Shown here in pieces: positions 1-7,576 of a DNA stretch of 43,562 nucleotides; the first letter of the stretch is position 1, and each line of letters starts with the position of its first letter. Location: NCBI RefSeq assembly GCF_014698065.1, contig NZ_JACJSI010000058.1, positions 1-43,562 on the forward strand, written 5' to 3'. The position numbers and the translations under genes were made by a program. A model generated the notes under the pieces. It saw only the letters and a program-made list of their open reading frames with translations, had not been told where the DNA came from and did not search any database. This DNA is from Nostoc flagelliforme FACHB-838 (GTDB lineage Bacteria; Cyanobacteriota; Cyanobacteriia; Cyanobacteriales; Nostocaceae).

Positions 1-162
1 TAATGCTTGATAATCTCCAGTGCTGGCTTTTCGTTGCAGCCATAGGTTGATTGTGTTTCGACTGATTTGAAAAACTTGCGCTGCTTCCGTTTTGTTCATC
101 CCGTCTAACTCTATTGCCTGAATTACCTTCTGGCGTAAGTCGTAACTGTAAGGTTTTGGCAT
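1..162 (-). CDS. IS630-family transposase, N-terminal part (cut by window edge)
   Basis: Reading the minus strand from the ATG at 162 gives a protein beginning MPKPYSYDLRQKVIQAIELD, followed by an N-K-T-E-A-A-Q-V-F helix and S-R-N-T-I-N-L-W-L-Q recognition helix. This is the helix-turn-helix DNA-binding domain that opens IS630/Tc1-mariner type transposases of cyanobacteria. Only about 54 residues are inside the window; the catalytic DDE domain lies beyond position 1. An in-frame ATG at 189 would add nine residues, but family members usually start at MPKPYSYD. Whether the copy is intact cannot be judged here. No clear terminal inverted repeat was found upstream. Confidence 0.85.
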   Translation of the reverse strand, partial: MPKPYSYDLRQKVIQAIELDGMNKTEAAQVFQISRNTINLWLQRKASTGDYQAL

Positions 163-373
163 GAGCTTTCCTTGAGCTGAACGCTTCATCTGTATCTAGT
201 TTTACTTTACTCACTAATTATACTGTTTGTCCTAACCGCCTTGGCGCTTGCTATAACTGAAAGTCCCTAATTCCTAAGCAGAAGTCATAGTAACAATTGC
301 CACTATGATTTCTGCTGAGTTTGATTTATGTGCTTGCGGTTGAGTATTTCTGAGTCTTGATTTAAATTCCCAA
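163..373. other. intergenic hairpin downstream of ilvN
   Basis: This spacer between the transposase and ilvN holds an inverted repeat with arms at 277-291 (AGCAGAAGTCATAGT) and 302-316 (ACTATGATTTCTGCT), 15 bp with one G-T type mismatch and a 10-nt loop. It lies about 60 bp past the ilvN stop and could end that transcript, but no T-run follows it on the minus strand. The rest may include the end of the IS630 element. Confidence 0.4.
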
Positions 374-901
374 CTAAACCTTTGCTTCCAAAGATTTGAG
401 TAACTCGGTATTCACCCCCGACTCACGAGTTAGGGATACTTTGCCAGTGCGGGCGATTTCTTTCAAACCAAATTTTTGCAACACCTGGACGATCGCTACC
501 ATTTTACCTGGATCTCCCACAACTTCTAAGGTGAGAGAATCTTCCGCCACGTCCACGACTCGCGCCCGGAAAATTTGAGATAGTTCGATCACTTCTGAGC
601 GATTGCTAGTACTAGCATTCACCTTCAAAAGCATCAATTCCCTCTCTACGCAAGGAGTTTCGGTAATGTCTTGTACTTTAAGTACATTGACTAACTTATA
701 CAGTTGCTTGGTAAGTTGCTCGATGACGCGATCGTCACCAGGGACAACCATCGTAATTCGAGAGACTCCTCCTTGTTCAGCAGGGCCAACAGCAAGGCTT
801 TCGATATTAAAGCCACGACGCGCAAATAAACCAGAAATGCGGGAAAGAACACCCGCCTCATCTTCTACAAGAACTGAAAGGGTATGTTTCATCTTCGCCA
901 A
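374..901 (-). CDS. ilvN: acetolactate synthase small (regulatory) subunit
   Basis: A 175-residue protein, the usual length for IlvN/IlvH. It is the regulatory subunit of acetohydroxyacid synthase, which catalyses the first common step of valine, leucine and isoleucine synthesis and binds valine for feedback inhibition. The N-terminal ACT domain is clear (residues 4-80: HTLSVLVEDEAGVLSRISGLF, then RRGFNIESLAVGP), followed by the C-terminal ACT-like half (VERELMLLKVNA to about residue 165). The catalytic large subunit is not in the window, as is common in cyanobacteria. The start could instead be the Met at residue 4 (position 892), because many homologues begin MKHTLSV. Confidence 0.95.
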   Translation of the reverse strand: MAKMKHTLSVLVEDEAGVLSRISGLFARRGFNIESLAVGPAEQGGVSRITMVVPGDDRVIEQLTKQLYKLVNVLKVQDITETPCVERELMLLKVNASTSNRSEVIELSQIFRARVVDVAEDSLTLEVVGDPGKMVAIVQVLQKFGLKEIARTGKVSLTRESGVNTELLKSLEAKV

Positions 902-1171
902 CAGAGGCTAGAGCAGGAATTGAGTAACGCAGACACTAGCTAAGGGCTACGCTAAATGTACTACCGCACTAAAAAAGTCAGTGCGACCTTTTATTGTAAA
1001 CTTAAGAGCTGCACTCTTTGTATTATTTAAAAAGAATTTGGGCAAAAATCATACTGCAAGCAGGAATTTCATTGATTTCATTGAATGGATATCTTTTTGT
1101 TGGCAGATGCGGCATTTTTGTAAAGCTTTTATACTCAAATTTAATAAGCCTCTAATAGGAGAAAAAGTTAT

Positions 1172-1537
1172 ATGGGTTGGTTAAAAAGACTATTTGGAAT
1201 GGAAAAACCTGAAAATGCAGAAGTAAATCCGACTGCACAGGCTGTACAACAAGCTCCTAGTGCTAATGTCGCTACTGCTACGCAATCAATACCCCCAGAA
1301 CGTCTGGGATTAAGCGGAGAATACGACCAAAGTGGTTTAGCCAAGCGGGTAGCGTTGGCATTTGATCAAGATCCCCAACTTGATGATGTTAATACCCTTT
1401 GGGTGGCTCAAACAGGTAGCACTGTGGTATTGAAAGGTAAAGTTCCCAGTCAAGAAATTCTCAATAAGATGATTTCTGTGGCGCGTTCAGTGAATGGTAC
1501 TACAGATGTTGACACTAACCAAGCGACGATTGGCTAA
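1172..1537 (+). CDS. BON-domain protein
   Basis: A 121-residue protein starting MGWLKRLFGMEKPE after a good ribosome site (AGGAG at about 1157-1161). The first 60 residues are low complexity, rich in A, Q, P and T. Residues about 53-121 form one BON domain: LAKRVALAFDQDPQLDDVNTL, a beta segment WVAQTGSTVVLKGKVPSQEI, then MISVARSVNGTTDVDTNQA, the alpha-beta pattern of BON modules thought to bind phospholipid or glycan surfaces. There is no signal peptide, but the amphipathic N-terminus (WLKRLFG) could attach to membranes. It stands alone with long flanking spacers. Function is unknown beyond the domain. Confidence 0.85.
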   Translation: MGWLKRLFGMEKPENAEVNPTAQAVQQAPSANVATATQSIPPERLGLSGEYDQSGLAKRVALAFDQDPQLDDVNTLWVAQTGSTVVLKGKVPSQEILNKMISVARSVNGTTDVDTNQATIG

Positions 1538-1611
1538 GTGCTGCTGGCGTGATCGCTCCTATTGCATAATATTTAGGGAACAACCAATGCTTGGCGATGC
1601 CTGCGGCGGGC

Positions 1612-2526
1612 TTAACCTACGCCAAGGCATCTCTCAATCCAATCTAAAATCGCTTGGTTGACTTGTTCTGGACATTCATCATGGGGACAATGCCCTACAT
1701 CCTCCAGATTCAGTACTTCTAATTTCTGATTGTACTGGGCAAATTGACTAGCCAGAGCTGGCGGAACAAATCGGTCTTTTTGTCCCCAAATTAAAAGCAT
1801 GGGAATTGTTAAGGTTGGTAATACTGTCTTGACACTGGGACTAAAATTAATTCCGATCGCAGCTTTGAACAAAGCACTAAACGCCCTCGCCGAACCCCGG
1901 TCTTGGGGAGGCCCTGCTAAAATTTCGATGAGTTCATCGGTAATCGCCTCTGGGTTAGCGTAGGCGAGACTAGCCCAGCGACGCAGCACCCCAGGACGGC
2001 GCACGAAGTTAAACACAGGTTTAAGTATCAACGGCGAAGCAACAACATTTTTAATTGCTGTGACCATTGGTCGTAGCACAGCAGGAATTGCTTCTTGTTC
2101 TAATGACGGGTCGGGTAAACTCATCATCACCATACCCCGCACCATATCGGGGTGGGTAGCAGCGGCGGCCATAGAAATTAGTGAACCGTTGGAATTGCCT
2201 ATTAATATTGCTGGTTGACGGATAAATGTTTTCCAGAAATCGTAAACCTGCTCAACCCAGAGTTCAATGCTGTAATTAGCTGCGGCTTTTTCAGAAGCGC
2301 CAAAACCCAGCATATCTATGGCGTAAACTGTGTGATGCTCACCCAACACCTCTAAATTGTGTCGCCAATGACCAATGGAAGCGCCAAAGCCATGTAACAG
2401 AATTAGGGGTGTTGTCTTGTGGTCATTTTGGCTAGGGCGAATGTAAGTGTAACGGGTTTGCCAGCCGCGCCAAATCCAATCCCTTTGATTACCAACCCGT
2501 TCCTGCCAGTGTACCGTAGTGGCCAC
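1612..2526 (-). CDS. alpha/beta-fold hydrolase
   Basis: A 304-residue alpha/beta hydrolase. Visible motifs are the oxyanion loop HGFGASIGHW (residues about 45-54), the nucleophile elbow G-N-S-N-G-S with the catalytic Ser, the acid in WGQKDRFVPP, and the catalytic His in VGHCPHDECPEQ near the C-terminus. The lid region between about residues 150 and 230 is typical of plastid/cyanobacterial members, some of which act on chlorophyll derivatives, but the substrate cannot be read from sequence; the elbow is GNSNGS rather than GNSLGG. The start is a GTG at 2526, supported by a strong GGAGGT a few bases upstream. It lies 85 bp downstream of the BioU-like gene, on the same strand, and could be cotranscribed. 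Confidence 0.85.
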   Translation of the reverse strand: MATTVHWQERVGNQRDWIWRGWQTRYTYIRPSQNDHKTTPLILLHGFGASIGHWRHNLEVLGEHHTVYAIDMLGFGASEKAAANYSIELWVEQVYDFWKTFIRQPAILIGNSNGSLISMAAAATHPDMVRGMVMMSLPDPSLEQEAIPAVLRPMVTAIKNVVASPLILKPVFNFVRRPGVLRRWASLAYANPEAITDELIEILAGPPQDRGSARAFSALFKAAIGINFSPSVKTVLPTLTIPMLLIWGQKDRFVPPALASQFAQYNQKLEVLNLEDVGHCPHDECPEQVNQAILDWIERCLGVG

Positions 2527-2610
2527 ACTTACCTCCGATTCATCAGTGTTGAAATCCTATTATAAGAATTGGGGATTGGGTATTCCCAGTCCCCAGTCCT
2601 TATGTCTTAT

Positions 2611-3633
2611 TTACCTAACAAATTGAGGCATAATTTCGGCGGCGGTGAATATTCCATAGATGCCGCGTTGGTGCAGTTGTCTACCAGCTTTGAGATAACC
2701 AAAGGCAGGCCCGCAGACATTGGCTGCCATGCTGGTTTCATCTCCCAGGGTAAAGGTATGGGTAGAAATCTTGCCTTCAAAGGTACGTCCTGTTACCTTA
2801 ACATTGGTGCTAAGAGGCTTTTTGGGATTGCGGGTATCGACTACACCACCAACTGTAACGCGATCGCGCCCCACTATCCCTGCTACTTCTAACATCACAT
2901 CATCTGCGTGTTCCATATTTTTTAAGGTAAGCACGCCATTAGTTTTATCTAGCAGTGCTTCTACTTCCGCGTCAGTCATCGCCCTAGCAGTTTCCACTGT
3001 GTAACCAGGCATGTGGCCGATGTCTTCCCGAACGGTGGCGCGGTAAGCTTCCCAGTTAGCAATTCCTACCCCAAAGGTAATTTCAACTTGATGAATTTCG
3101 GCGTAGCTTTGGGCGGCCAAAGCTGCGGCGGCTGTTAACAGTCCAGGCGTAGCACCACATCCTGTCATGTAGGTAATCCCGGCTGCTTGCAGTTCCTCTT
3201 TCATTGCCAGGAGTTGTTCTACAGCAGTAGTGCGTTTAATCGCATCTACTAATACCCCACGCCAACCAGATTTGATAAACTGCTTGGCAACAGTGGGAAT
3301 AAAGTCATTTGGTAAGTTAGGTAAAGCTAAAAAATATCCATCTACAGGTTGAGCTATTTCGATTAAATCCTGAATACTTTGATTTGTTAATGTCCCAACT
3401 GGCTCTAAATAACCCACCGAACCTTGAGACTGATATGTTGCAATGGATGCTTGAGTATTTAAGCCGTCAGCAGCATAAGCGTAGCCTTTTTGATCTGCGG
3501 CTGCGACCAAAATCATTTCTTGTTTGCCAGCAACTACCTTAGCGGCTGCTTGTCCGAGTCCGCCAAAACCCAGTACTCCCACGCGTATAGCTGGCGAAAT
3601 ATTTAGAGAATTTTTGATTTGTTCAGAATTCAT
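2611..3633 (-). CDS. bioU: BioU-like (S)-8-amino-7-oxononanoate-to-DAPA enzyme (saccharopine dehydrogenase-like fold)
   Basis: From the ATG at 3633 the protein has 340 residues; an upstream in-frame TTG at 3657 is less likely. The N-terminus has a Rossmann NAD(P) motif, RVGVLGFGGLGQAAAKVV. Genes of this type were long labelled saccharopine dehydrogenase-like in cyanobacteria. The established member, Synechocystis BioU, converts KAPA to DAPA in biotin synthesis by donating the amino group of its own lysine (Lys124), so each molecule works once. Here the candidate donor is the Lys in VDAIKRTTAVEQ, residue 133 from this start, an offset of nine that a longer N-terminus explains. bioF, which makes its substrate, is at 16856. 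The assignment is from remembered family features; a plain NAD(P)-dependent dehydrogenase is the alternative. Confidence 0.72.
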   Translation of the reverse strand: MNSEQIKNSLNISPAIRVGVLGFGGLGQAAAKVVAGKQEMILVAAADQKGYAYAADGLNTQASIATYQSQGSVGYLEPVGTLTNQSIQDLIEIAQPVDGYFLALPNLPNDFIPTVAKQFIKSGWRGVLVDAIKRTTAVEQLLAMKEELQAAGITYMTGCGATPGLLTAAAALAAQSYAEIHQVEITFGVGIANWEAYRATVREDIGHMPGYTVETARAMTDAEVEALLDKTNGVLTLKNMEHADDVMLEVAGIVGRDRVTVGGVVDTRNPKKPLSTNVKVTGRTFEGKISTHTFTLGDETSMAANVCGPAFGYLKAGRQLHQRGIYGIFTAAEIMPQFVR

Positions 3634-3934
3634 AGTCAATTCGTTAATTTGAATCAAAAGCCTTGAGTATTCCGCATCTCAGCTTCCAGCTTGTAACTGG
3701 TGGCTGATGGCTGATAGCTCAAAGCTATAGAGATTAATTATGATTCATTATCCTCGATTCTTTGGCTTGATATTGCAGATATTTATCTCTATGAACTGGC
3801 AACCCAGAAGATGGCTTAAGCATACTGGCTAAACTTGATGCTCTGACAGAATAGAGTTTGTAGCGCGATGATGCAAGCACTCACCAGAAGCGATCGCTTA
3901 AAGTAGTGCAGAAGTTGTTGGTATTCTGAGCATT

Positions 3935-4432
3935 ATGAAGCGCATTCGCACTATGGTTAATATTATTACAATCACTTCATTATCTGCTTTTGTCTTTGCA
4001 AGCACCACTAGTTTATTGCTAGTGCAGACAGTCACAGCTAAACCAGTACAGACAAAAAAGCAAGTCAATCAACCAATACCATTTAACTCAAGATTACGAA
4101 CATACCCTGCAAATAATAGCCTACCAGCAAGCCGCTTGATTACGATTGAACGTGTTATCAAAAAGTCTAGTAAGATGCGAATAACAGAAGCAAAGCTGAC
4201 AACATACGAGGAATTTGCCGCCAAAACAGGAGAGTACAAATCATCGATTTCTAACAATCGAATGGTGTGGATAGTGACTGGTTTTGTCCAAGGTGAGTTG
4301 AGAATGGCTAAAGGTAGAAGTGTCTGTACTGATAACGCTAAACTTGTGGAATTAACGGATGCTGAAACTGGCGATTCTTTTGGTAGAAGTATTTACTGTC
4401 CTCCAAATAACCAAATAAATTTTATGCAGTAA
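3935..4432 (+). CDS. secreted protein of unknown function
   Basis: A 165-residue protein with a Sec-type signal: MKRIR, then a hydrophobic run from about residue 8 to 34 (IITITSLSAFVFASTTSLLL) and a likely cleavage after V-T-A near residue 36. The mature part is basic at first (KPVQTKKQVNQ), then has a compact region containing the pattern MVWIVTGFVQGEL and two cysteines (C131 and C154 by count) that could form a disulfide outside the cytoplasm. I do not recognise the family. A GCGATCGC site is about 40 bp upstream. It precedes the Uma2-type gene by 46 bp on the same strand, but nothing ties the two functionally. Confidence 0.65.
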   Translation: MKRIRTMVNIITITSLSAFVFASTTSLLLVQTVTAKPVQTKKQVNQPIPFNSRLRTYPANNSLPASRLITIERVIKKSSKMRITEAKLTTYEEFAAKTGEYKSSISNNRMVWIVTGFVQGELRMAKGRSVCTDNAKLVELTDAETGDSFGRSIYCPPNNQINFMQ

Positions 4433-4478
4433 AGTTGACTTAGAATCAAAATAACTTGTCTTCAGGAGATTGACTTTC

Positions 4479-5084
4479 ATGACATATATCTCCCCAAAAG
4501 CTCTCACATTTGAAGATTTTCTCTCCCAATATCAAGACAATCCCCGCTATGAACTGGCAGACGGAGAACTTCTTGACATGGAACCTACTGGCCCTCACGA
4601 AACGGTGAGTGGCAAACTTGCAACCCAGATTGGCATCTACCTTGTTGCAGAACAACTCCCCTGGTTTATTCCTCGCACTTGTTTAATTTATCCCTTTGCA
4701 GATACAGCTACAACTCGTCGCCCTGATGTTATAGTTCTCGATGAAACCGTTCTCGATCGTGAACCCCTTTGGGAGCGAGAACCCGTAATTACTCTTGGAC
4801 GCTCAATTAAATTGGTGGTGGAAGTCGTTAGTACCAATTGGGAAACCGACTATGCAAGGAAAGTTGAGGAATATGCGCTTTTAGGCATCCCTGAATATTG
4901 GATTGTAGATTATCGGGGATTGGGCGGTGTAGCATTTATTGGTAAACCTAAACAACCTACATTAACTATTTGTCAATTAGTTGAAGACATTTATATTCAA
5001 CAACAATACCGACTAAATCAAGCAATTAATTCGCCGCTTTTACCTGGGTTACAACTTCGCTTAGATGATATTCTCCCTCGTTAA
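4479..5084 (+). CDS. Uma2-family (DUF820) PD-(D/E)XK protein
   Basis: A 201-residue member of the Uma2/DUF820 family, which is extremely expanded in filamentous cyanobacteria. The fold is of the restriction-endonuclease type. Diagnostic parts are FEDFLSQY near the start, YELADGELLDMEPTGPHE, the acid in TRRPDVIVLDE, the E in LVVEVVSTNWETDYARKVEEYA with its lysine, and the closing IPEYWIVD motif. Active nuclease function has not been shown for most members. The ATG at 4479 is preferred over the TTG three codons earlier because AGGAG lies about 10 bp upstream of it. Confidence 0.9.
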   Translation: MTYISPKALTFEDFLSQYQDNPRYELADGELLDMEPTGPHETVSGKLATQIGIYLVAEQLPWFIPRTCLIYPFADTATTRRPDVIVLDETVLDREPLWEREPVITLGRSIKLVVEVVSTNWETDYARKVEEYALLGIPEYWIVDYRGLGGVAFIGKPKQPTLTICQLVEDIYIQQQYRLNQAINSPLLPGLQLRLDDILPR

Positions 5085-5586
5085 ATGTAGGTGCAGAAGA
5101 AAAGCCTTATTGAACAGCCCATCGTAGCGATCGCCTGCTTTAAACCTATCACCAGAAATATGTAGATGGTTTTTCGCCTTGTTGCTCCCCATCGCCTACT
5201 TTACAACAGCAGTTTTCATGTAATTCACTAGGCAATTTCCGCGACACTCGGTCGCGCAGCGTGCTGTAGGCAAGACTCGCTAACGCTACGCTATCGGCAC
5301 AATGTTTTTATATTAATAGTCTGTCCCATTAATTTTGAGGGATAAGAGAACGAACCGCAAAGGGCGCAAAGGACGCAAAGTATAAGAAGGAAAGAAGAGA
5401 AGTTGAAATTTGATTCACCTATCAGAACTAATGGGACAGACCACTAGGAGCAGCTACTATATATTTTGCAAATCGGACATGATACTTAACATACAATATA
5501 TAGTGCTATGTCTTTTTAGTTCAAAATTTTAATAAACTACGAAGACTTAAAAAATCACAAAGCCGATTGCAACACAACCGTATTTG
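5085..5586. other. 502-bp intergenic region with repeats
   Basis: This spacer contains the inverted-repeat element at 5317-5446, a copy of the common Nostoc short sequence GCAAAGGGCGCAAAGGACGC inside it, and a GC-rich segment near 5240-5300 (GCTAACGCTACGCTATCGG) of the kind scattered in Nostoc genomes. The last 120 bp before the permease are AT-rich and would hold its promoter. No gene seen. Confidence 0.5.
5317..5446. repeat. small inverted-repeat element, copy 1 (TAGTCTGTCCCATTA ends)
   Basis: The left end reads TAGTCTGTCCCATTAATTTT (from 5317). The right end, AATGGGACAGACCACTA (about 5430-5446), is its reverse complement apart from two extra bases. A second element with the same ends occurs at 33911-34012 with a different interior, which suggests a family of non-autonomous elements defined by their termini. 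No coding capacity. Confidence 0.6.
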
Positions 5587-7533
5587 ATGGCTAAATCAAT
5601 TGTTTCAACAAAACGGCTCGGCGGCCAGTTAATCAACTGGTTGCTTGAAGAAGACCCACGAGAGAAAGAAGGGCCTTACCGCAAGGAAGAACCACATCGC
5701 CAACATTCTTGGTGGCAGGTGATGTGCTTGACTGGTGTAGATTATTTCTCCACCCTTGGCTATCAACCTGGGATTGCAGCACTGGCTGCGGGCGCTCTTT
5801 CTCCGATAGCTACCCTGATTCTGGTTTTGCTGACGCTCTTTGGAGCATTGCCAATCTATCGGCGCATTGCTGCCGAAAGCCCTCATGGTGAAGGGTCGAT
5901 CGCAATGTTAGAGCGCTTGCTCCCTTGGTGGCAAGGCAAATTACTTGTGCTGTGCTTACTCGGCTTTGTGGCAACTGACTTTATTATTACTATTACCTTG
6001 TCGGCTGCTGATGCCACAGCCCATATCATTGAGAATCCGCTAACACCAATTTGGCTGCACAATCAAACGATCGCAATCACCCTAATATTAGTTGCATTAC
6101 TTGGCGGAGTTTTCTTGAGAGGTTTCCGAGAAGCAATTGGTATTGCAGTAGTTTTGGTGGGAGCTTATTTACTGTTAAACTTTATTGTCGTTGGCGTTGG
6201 TGCGTATCACATTTTAACTCACCCACAAGCGATCGCTAACTGGCAGACTGCACTTTTTGCCCGCAATTCTAATCCTTTAATCCTCATCGGCATATCTCTT
6301 TTCATATTCCCCAAGCTAGCGCTGGGATTGTCTGGTTTTGAGACTGGTGTTACCGTTATGCCTCTAGTGAAAGGTAGCGATAACAACACTTCCCATTATC
6401 CCAAGGGACGGATTCGGAATACACGCAAGCTGCTGACCACTGCTGCTCTGATTATGAGCCTCTTTTTGCTTACCACCAGCTTTATAACCACTCTACTGAT
6501 TCCAACCGCAGAATTTGCATCTGGGGGCAAAGCTAACGGACGGGCCCTTGCTTACCTGGCACATCTGCATTTGGGTGATGGCTTTGGCACAATTTACGAT
6601 TTAAGTACTATTTCTATTTTGTGGTTTGCAGGCGCATCGGCAATGGCAGGGTTGCTTAATATTGTACCTCGCTACCTACCACGCTATGGCATGGCACCCA
6701 ATTGGGCACGAGCAACACGTCCTTTAGTGTTGGTCTACACAGCGATCGCTTTTGTTGTGACAATTATTTTTAGAGCAAATGTGGAAGCCCAAGGTGGGGC
6801 TTACGCAACTGGTGTGCTGGTGTTAATCACCTCAGCCGCCATTGCTGTAACCTTATCAGCTCACCGTCACAGACAAAAGCGGGCAAAACTCGTCTTTGCC
6901 ATCATCACACTGTTATTTTTATACACCACCATCGTCAATATCATCGAAAGACCAGAAGGGATTAGAATCGCTGGGTTCTTTATCGGCACGATCATTTTTA
7001 CCTCGCTGATTTCTCGTGTTTGGCGTTCAACAGAACTACGAGCAGAGCGGATTGAAGTTGACGAACTTGCTGGTCAATTCCTTGCCGAAGAGAGCCAAGG
7101 AGTAATACGACTGATTGCAAATCGGTTGAATACGGGCGATATTTTAGAGTATTTTTTAAAAGAGAAAGAGGTACGCGAGGATAACCATATTCCCCCCAAC
7201 GATCCTATTTTGTTTCTAGAAATTATGGTATCAGATGCTTCGGAATTTGCTGATATCATCAAAGTAAGAGGGGTGCAAGTTGGTGATTATCGCATCCTCC
7301 GGGCTGAGAGTGCCGCAGTACCCAATGCGATCGCAGCTTTACTACTCTATATTCGTGATCAAACAGGTAAGATTCCTCATGCTTACTTCGGTTGGGCTGA
7401 GGGAAACCCCATACAATACTTACTGCGTTTTATCTTGTTTGGTGAAGGTGACATTGCTGTAGTTACCCGTGAAGTACTCCGTAGGGCTGAAAAGAATCCG
7501 CATAAGCGTCCTGGGATTCATGTTGGAGGTTGA
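5587..7533 (+). CDS. APC-superfamily permease with soluble C-terminal domain
   Basis: A 648-residue membrane protein from the ATG at 5587. The N-terminal 40 residues are charged and cytoplasmic (EEDPREKEGPYRKEEPHR), followed by VMCLTGVDYFSTLGYQPGIA, the first broken helix of amino-acid/polyamine/organocation (APC) transporters. About twelve hydrophobic segments run to about residue 475. Residues about 485-648 are a soluble domain (VDELAGQFLAEESQGVIRLIANRL to the end) with the pattern seen in cyanobacterial permeases of this length. The substrate cannot be told; amino acids or potassium-like cations are possibilities. No clear Shine-Dalgarno. The phytochrome gene starts 43 bp downstream on the same strand, so cotranscription is plausible. 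Confidence 0.85.
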   Translation: MAKSIVSTKRLGGQLINWLLEEDPREKEGPYRKEEPHRQHSWWQVMCLTGVDYFSTLGYQPGIAALAAGALSPIATLILVLLTLFGALPIYRRIAAESPHGEGSIAMLERLLPWWQGKLLVLCLLGFVATDFIITITLSAADATAHIIENPLTPIWLHNQTIAITLILVALLGGVFLRGFREAIGIAVVLVGAYLLLNFIVVGVGAYHILTHPQAIANWQTALFARNSNPLILIGISLFIFPKLALGLSGFETGVTVMPLVKGSDNNTSHYPKGRIRNTRKLLTTAALIMSLFLLTTSFITTLLIPTAEFASGGKANGRALAYLAHLHLGDGFGTIYDLSTISILWFAGASAMAGLLNIVPRYLPRYGMAPNWARATRPLVLVYTAIAFVVTIIFRANVEAQGGAYATGVLVLITSAAIAVTLSAHRHRQKRAKLVFAIITLLFLYTTIVNIIERPEGIRIAGFFIGTIIFTSLISRVWRSTELRAERIEVDELAGQFLAEESQGVIRLIANRLNTGDILEYFLKEKEVREDNHIPPNDPILFLEIMVSDASEFADIIKVRGVQVGDYRILRAESAAVPNAIAALLLYIRDQTGKIPHAYFGWAEGNPIQYLLRFILFGEGDIAVVTREVLRRAEKNPHKRPGIHVGG

Positions 7534-7576
7534 GATAGAGGCAACGGGGGCAGGGGAGGCAGAAGGAGAATGACAA

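Noticed and set aside
2569..2892. 107-codon plus-strand open frame over the start of the BioU-like gene region
   Set aside because: It lies opposite the well-supported minus-strand gene at 2611-3633 and has no family features; a shadow frame.
4479..5084. Restriction partner for the C5 methyltransferase
   Set aside because: The Uma2 protein has a nuclease-like fold but is 26 kb away and belongs to a large family not known to pair with methyltransferases.
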